Translations under genes and position numbers: made by a program
NCBI RefSeq assembly: GCF_946479965.1
Contig: NZ_CAMLHX010000002.1
Span: forward strand, 1-64,000
Length of the DNA stretch: 64,000 bases
Source of the DNA: an uncultured Mucilaginibacter sp.
GTDB lineage: Bacteria > Bacteroidota > Bacteroidia > Sphingobacteriales > Sphingobacteriaceae
Direction of reading: 5' to 3'
Shown: piece after piece, positions 60,978-64,000 of the stretch
Numbering within the stretch: position 1 is the stretch's first letter
How the letters are laid out: every line of letters begins with the position of its first letter
Notes under the pieces: generated by a model
What the model saw: only the letters and a program-made list of their open reading frames with translations
Told to the model about the DNA's origin: nothing
The model's database searches: none

Positions 60978-62243
60978 TTATATTTCCAAAAGCGCTTGTT
61001 CAATTTTGCTATAAATGTACTCCAAGTCGGCATTGCTAATGCAATACGGAGGTAAAATATAAACAACATTGCCCAAAGGTCGAAGAATTACACCGGCATC
61101 TAAAAAGTATTGATACAAAACATCGCGCAGCGAATTAAAGTAAGAAGTGTTGCTATCGGTTTGCCATTCAAGGGCCAATATGGTTCCGGTTTGCCGTACT
61201 TCCTTAAGTTTAGGGTGATCCTTTATACGTTCGGCAAATGCTGCATGTTGCCCGGAAATTCTTTTAATAGAGGCACCTGTAATTTCTTCTAAAAAAATAT
61301 CCATACTGGCTAATGCCGACGAGCAAGCTATCGGGTTTGCTGTGAAGGAATGTCCATGGAATAATGTTTTAAGTTTATCATCGCTCAAAAAAGCATCAAA
61401 AATCTTTTGTGAACACGTAGTAACGCCAAGCGCCATGGTGCCACCTGTTAACCCTTTTGAAAAACACATAATATCGGGTTTTTCAGTAACGTGATTACAG
61501 GCAAAGGGCTTACCTGTACGACCGAAGCCGGTAAACACTTCATCATCAATTGTTAAAACGCCCTCCTCGCGGCAATGTGCCATTAGATTGTTAAGATATT
61601 CAGCTTCGTACATTATCATCCCTGCCGAACCTTGCACCAATGGCTCAAAAATAAAGCAAGCTAATTCAGAACTGAGATTTGAGATTTGAGATTTGAGATT
61701 TTGAATATTGTCTTTATCCGGCAGATCGATAAACTCAACTTCAAACAACAGCGAATCAAAGGCAGCCGTAAAAGCGCTCCGTCCGCTCACAGCCATGGCG
61801 CCAAATGTGTCGCCGTGGTAGGCGTTTTTAAAGGCAAGTATTTTATTTCTTTTTAACCCTTGGTTATGCCAGTACTGCAGGCACATTTTAATGGCTACCT
61901 CTACCGCGGTTGAGCCGTTATCCGAATAGAAAACCTTCTGTTGATTATCCGGCAGGATAGCCAATAAACGCTCGGCCAATTCAACAGCTGTTGGATGAGT
62001 AAAGCCTGCGAATATAACATGCTCCAATTGCTTTAGTTGCTCGCCTACTTTTTGGGCAATATGAGGGTGTGCATGGCCATGAATGTTTGTCCACCACGAT
62101 GATACCGCATCAATATAACGGGTACCGTCCTCAGCAAAAAGATAAGCACCTTCTCCCCTTACAATTGGCACCGGCGGCAACGCCGTTTTCATTTGTGTAT
62201 ATGGATGCCATATTACTTTTAAATCCCGCTCAACCAAGCCCAT
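60978..62243 (-). CDS. bioA: BioA, adenosylmethionine-8-amino-7-oxononanoate aminotransferase
   Basis: 421 residues. Class III aminotransferase with IWHPYTQMK at the start (typical of BioA), YSDNGSTAVEVAIKM, the HGDTFGAM loop, IDDEVFTGFGRTG and the PLP lysine in CFSKGLTGGTMALG. It makes 7,8-diaminopelargonate in biotin synthesis. A short insertion (NLKSQISNLSSE) is encoded by four tandem TGAGATT units on the + strand. It overlaps the NUDIX gene by 14 bases. Other bio genes are not in this window. Confidence 0.94.
   Translation of the reverse strand: MGLVERDLKVIWHPYTQMKTALPPVPIVRGEGAYLFAEDGTRYIDAVSSWWTNIHGHAHPHIAQKVGEQLKQLEHVIFAGFTHPTAVELAERLLAILPDNQQKVFYSDNGSTAVEVAIKMCLQYWHNQGLKRNKILAFKNAYHGDTFGAMAVSGRSAFTAAFDSLLFEVEFIDLPDKDNIQNLKSQISNLSSELACFIFEPLVQGSAGMIMYEAEYLNNLMAHCREEGVLTIDDEVFTGFGRTGKPFACNHVTEKPDIMCFSKGLTGGTMALGVTTCSQKIFDAFLSDDKLKTLFHGHSFTANPIACSSALASMDIFLEEITGASIKRISGQHAAFAERIKDHPKLKEVRQTGTILALEWQTDSNTSYFNSLRDVLYQYFLDAGVILRPLGNVVYILPPYCISNADLEYIYSKIEQALLEI
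61673..61700 (+). repeat. Four tandem TGAGATT units inside bioA
   Basis: Exact 7-base units at 61673, 61680, 61687 and 61694. The frame is open at four copies; gain or loss of one copy would shift it. The same sequence style is seen between kdpB and kdpC. Confidence 0.85.
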
Positions 62244-62688
62244 ATTGTTCTCTTAATAATTTAACCACATGCTGATCTATCGGAAAAGTAACATCTTGGA
62301 CCTTGAGGTTACTTATTTTAACCCAGCGAAATGCCTGCAAAACGTCTCCATCCTCATCAAAATCAAATGGTATTTGCTTTATATTCAAATCAAGTGATGA
62401 TATATTTCTAACCATGTAATATATACTTACTATTTGCGTGTCATTAAACGCCGATTTTAAAAAGAAATCGGTTGTATAAAAATGACTAAGCACTTCAATT
62501 TCGGCGTTGCACTCTTCCATAAATTCACGCTTCAATCCGTCAATGGTACCCTCACCATATTCCAATCCTCCACCCGGAAATTTAGAGAACAGCATTCCGT
62601 ATTCCTTCTCATCGCTGATCAGTACTTCCTCATCAGCGTTAATTAGTAAGCCATATACACGAATGCTGTGATGCATGCTATTCTTCAA
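62230..62688 (-). CDS. NUDIX hydrolase, MutT-like
   Basis: 152 residues. Nudix box GGGLEYGEGTIDGLKREFME then EC (about 41-63), with Cys where a Gly/Thr often sits. The box is preceded by LFSKFPGG, which marks a MutT-like pyrophosphatase of unknown substrate. Its start overlaps the CDF transporter gene by 11 bases and its end overlaps bioA by 14, so all three are co-translated. Confidence 0.85.
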   Translation of the reverse strand: MKNSMHHSIRVYGLLINADEEVLISDEKEYGMLFSKFPGGGLEYGEGTIDGLKREFMEECNAEIEVLSHFYTTDFFLKSAFNDTQIVSIYYMVRNISSLDLNIKQIPFDFDEDGDVLQAFRWVKISNLKVQDVTFPIDQHVVKLLREQYGLG

Positions 62689-63673
62689 AATGTTTTTTAT
62701 TACGGATCACCCTGTTCAAAGTCCATACAATTTCTTCACGCTTTGGTTCAAACCGTATAGGGCAATTCGGCATGATACAATAATGGCAGCAATCTGGCAA
62801 ACACGGGTCGGTATGAATAAAAAGCTCCGTCTTAGTAACCTCGTTGTTTATCATCTTATCAACGAGCGAGACCTCCTCATGCACTTTGTTCAAGTCAAAA
62901 TAGTTGGGCAATGTAAGGTGACAATCAATATGCAGCTCGTTACCATATTGCTGAGCCCTGAAGTTGTGTATGTCTATCCACTCAGGCCGGCGCTGATCGT
63001 TCAATATTTTTAATACCTTATTTACCACATCAAAATCAGCCTCGTCCATTAAACCACCTACAGATCTGCGCACCAATTTATAGCCGGTAAATACAATGTA
63101 TAGCCCTACGAGGATGGATAAAACGCTATCTAACAAAAGCACGCCTGTGAAATTTATAAGCAACAACCCAACAACCAGCCCGCCGCTTGTTATCATGTCG
63201 GTTATTAGATGTTTACCGTCAGCCTCAAGCGTGATTGAAGCTAGGGCCTTGCCTTTGTTAACCATGTAATATCCTAGCGCTCCGTTTATAATCCCGGTAA
63301 TGCCAATTATGACTGCGCCTGTTAGCAGATTACTCACAGGGTGTGGATAGAATATCCCGTAAACAGATTTTATCATTATTAATATTCCTGCTAATAAGAT
63401 AAGCGAGCCTTCTACAAATACCGAAAAAAATTCAACTTTACCGTGTCCGTATGGGTGATTTTCATCGCGCGGCTGTGCAGAAAGATAAATGCTAAAGAAA
63501 GCGAATGAGCTTGCTATTACATTTACCACACTCTCGGCAGCATCAGTCAGTATAAAGGTTGATGAGGTTAAAAAGTATGCACCAAACTTGGCCATCATGA
63601 GTATGGCACCTGTTACTAGCGAGATTAATATGATCCGTTTCTGTTGATGCAAAATAACCTTATTGAGTGCCAA
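62678..63673 (-). CDS. Cation diffusion facilitator transporter with Cys-rich tail
   Basis: 331 residues. Six membrane helices with TDAAESVVN in helix 2 and HPYGHGKVEFFS in the loop, then the GGLMDEADFDVV segment and a cytosolic domain. The tail HTDPCLPDCCHYCIMPNCPI has five Cys and a His and could bind Zn or Fe. CDF proteins export divalent metals with proton exchange. First gene of the operon with NUDIX, bioA and the di-iron protein. Confidence 0.9.
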   Translation of the reverse strand: MALNKVILHQQKRIILISLVTGAILMMAKFGAYFLTSSTFILTDAAESVVNVIASSFAFFSIYLSAQPRDENHPYGHGKVEFFSVFVEGSLILLAGILIMIKSVYGIFYPHPVSNLLTGAVIIGITGIINGALGYYMVNKGKALASITLEADGKHLITDMITSGGLVVGLLLINFTGVLLLDSVLSILVGLYIVFTGYKLVRRSVGGLMDEADFDVVNKVLKILNDQRRPEWIDIHNFRAQQYGNELHIDCHLTLPNYFDLNKVHEEVSLVDKMINNEVTKTELFIHTDPCLPDCCHYCIMPNCPIRFEPKREEIVWTLNRVIRNKKHFEE

Positions 63674-63782
63674 AGTTAGAAACTACAAACGGTATTTGCG
63701 TAAAAATGTTACTTATGTTTAATAGTCAAATCTTTATCATAAAAGACTTCAACTTTAGTCTACCTGTTTAGTATAGAATTTC

Positions 63783-63790
63783 TATATTTG
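63783..63790 (+). promoter_or_regulatory. -7 box of the aminotransferase gene
   Basis: TATATTTG, 27 bases before the ATG. Confidence 0.5.
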
Positions 63791-63817
63791 CCCGCGATAA
63801 CCATCTAAAAAACAAAA

Positions 63818-64000
63818 ATGAGTGCACTTAGTAACAGGATAAACAACCTGTCGGAATCAGCAACTATCAAAATGGCCAAAATGGGCCGTGAACTCGCCGC
63901 GAAGGGCGTTGATGTGATCAATCTTAGCTTTGGAGAGCCGGATTTTAACACTCCACAGCATGTTAAGGATGCCGCCAAGAAGGCCATGGATGATAATTAT
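63818..64000 (+). CDS. PLP-dependent aspartate-type aminotransferase, N-terminal part
   Basis: 61 codons from the ATG to the window end. It reads MSALSNRINNLSESATIKMA and continues with VINLSFGEPDFNTPQHVKDA, the signature of class I aspartate/aromatic aminotransferases (AspC/AspB-like). The gene is cut by the window border, so the catalytic lysine is not visible. Confidence 0.88.
   Translation, partial: MSALSNRINNLSESATIKMAKMGRELAAKGVDVINLSFGEPDFNTPQHVKDAAKKAMDDNY

Noticed and set aside
1..64000. CRISPR arrays, rRNA genes or prophage structural genes
   Set aside because: No evenly spaced repeats with unique spacers, no rRNA-like stretch and no capsid, tail or terminase genes were seen.

Overview
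The window reads as a chromosome fragment from a Bacteroidota member, most likely Sphingobacteriaceae (Mucilaginibacter/Pedobacter-like). This is inferred from the GLPGLI/outer-membrane receptor pair, Bacteroidota -7 promoter boxes (TAnnTTTG), BfmA/BtgA-type mobilization genes, the 7TM-HD protein and the general gene content. No database search was possible. The first 46 bases are not genomic: they match an Illumina P7 adapter with an 8-nt index, so real sequence starts at about 47.

Region by region. 47-7.0 kb: a secreted beta-rich protein, an ECF sigma factor with two membrane partners, a nested palindromic (REP-like) intergenic repeat, a SASA-type carbohydrate esterase, a ClC channel with CBS domains and a divergent Crp/Fnr regulator with four N-terminal cysteines. 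7-13.5 kb: an outer-membrane beta-barrel receptor plus GLPGLI protein pair, two unknown proteins, and a BlaR1/BlaI-type metallopeptidase/repressor pair with an operator. 13.7-20.5 kb: a compact six-gene operon (PqqD-like peptide-binding protein, ATP-grasp ligase, PLP decarboxylase-like enzyme with a RiPP-leader-like N-terminus, urea transporter fused to an M23 peptidase, TPR/beta-barrel protein, TPR protein) ended by a strong terminator. I regard it as the best candidate for an undescribed system. 20.5-23.0 kb: an ArsR-AHSA1-VOC operon with twin operators, a receiver-only regulator and a NUDIX hydrolase.

23.08-38.90 kb: a mobilizable genomic island of about 15.8 kb inserted at the 3' end of tRNA-Ser(GCT). 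Evidence is a 15-bp direct repeat at both ends, a tyrosine recombinase next to the tRNA, arm-like repeats, relaxase/accessory mobilization genes and a zeta-like toxin. Its cargo is a full Kdp potassium-transport locus: a small membrane peptide, KdpF, KdpA (with a one-base frameshift), KdpB, KdpC, a split KdpD sensor, a separate histidine kinase and a sigma54-type NtrC-like regulator, with a matching -24/-12 promoter in front of the operon.

39-64 kb is ordinary chromosome: a 7TM-HD (PgpH-like) phosphodiesterase, an SPFH-to-Arc operon with a 57-aa ribbon-helix-helix gene, a thiolase behind a striking GTTTCA-repeat promoter, a POT peptide transporter, a DPM-like glycosyltransferase, ruvB, a polysaccharide deacetylase lipoprotein, a GIN-domain protein, queG, trmO, arginine decarboxylase, comEC, an LTA-synthase-like sulfatase, a CDF-NUDIX-bioA-di-iron-protein operon, and the start of an aminotransferase cut by the window end.
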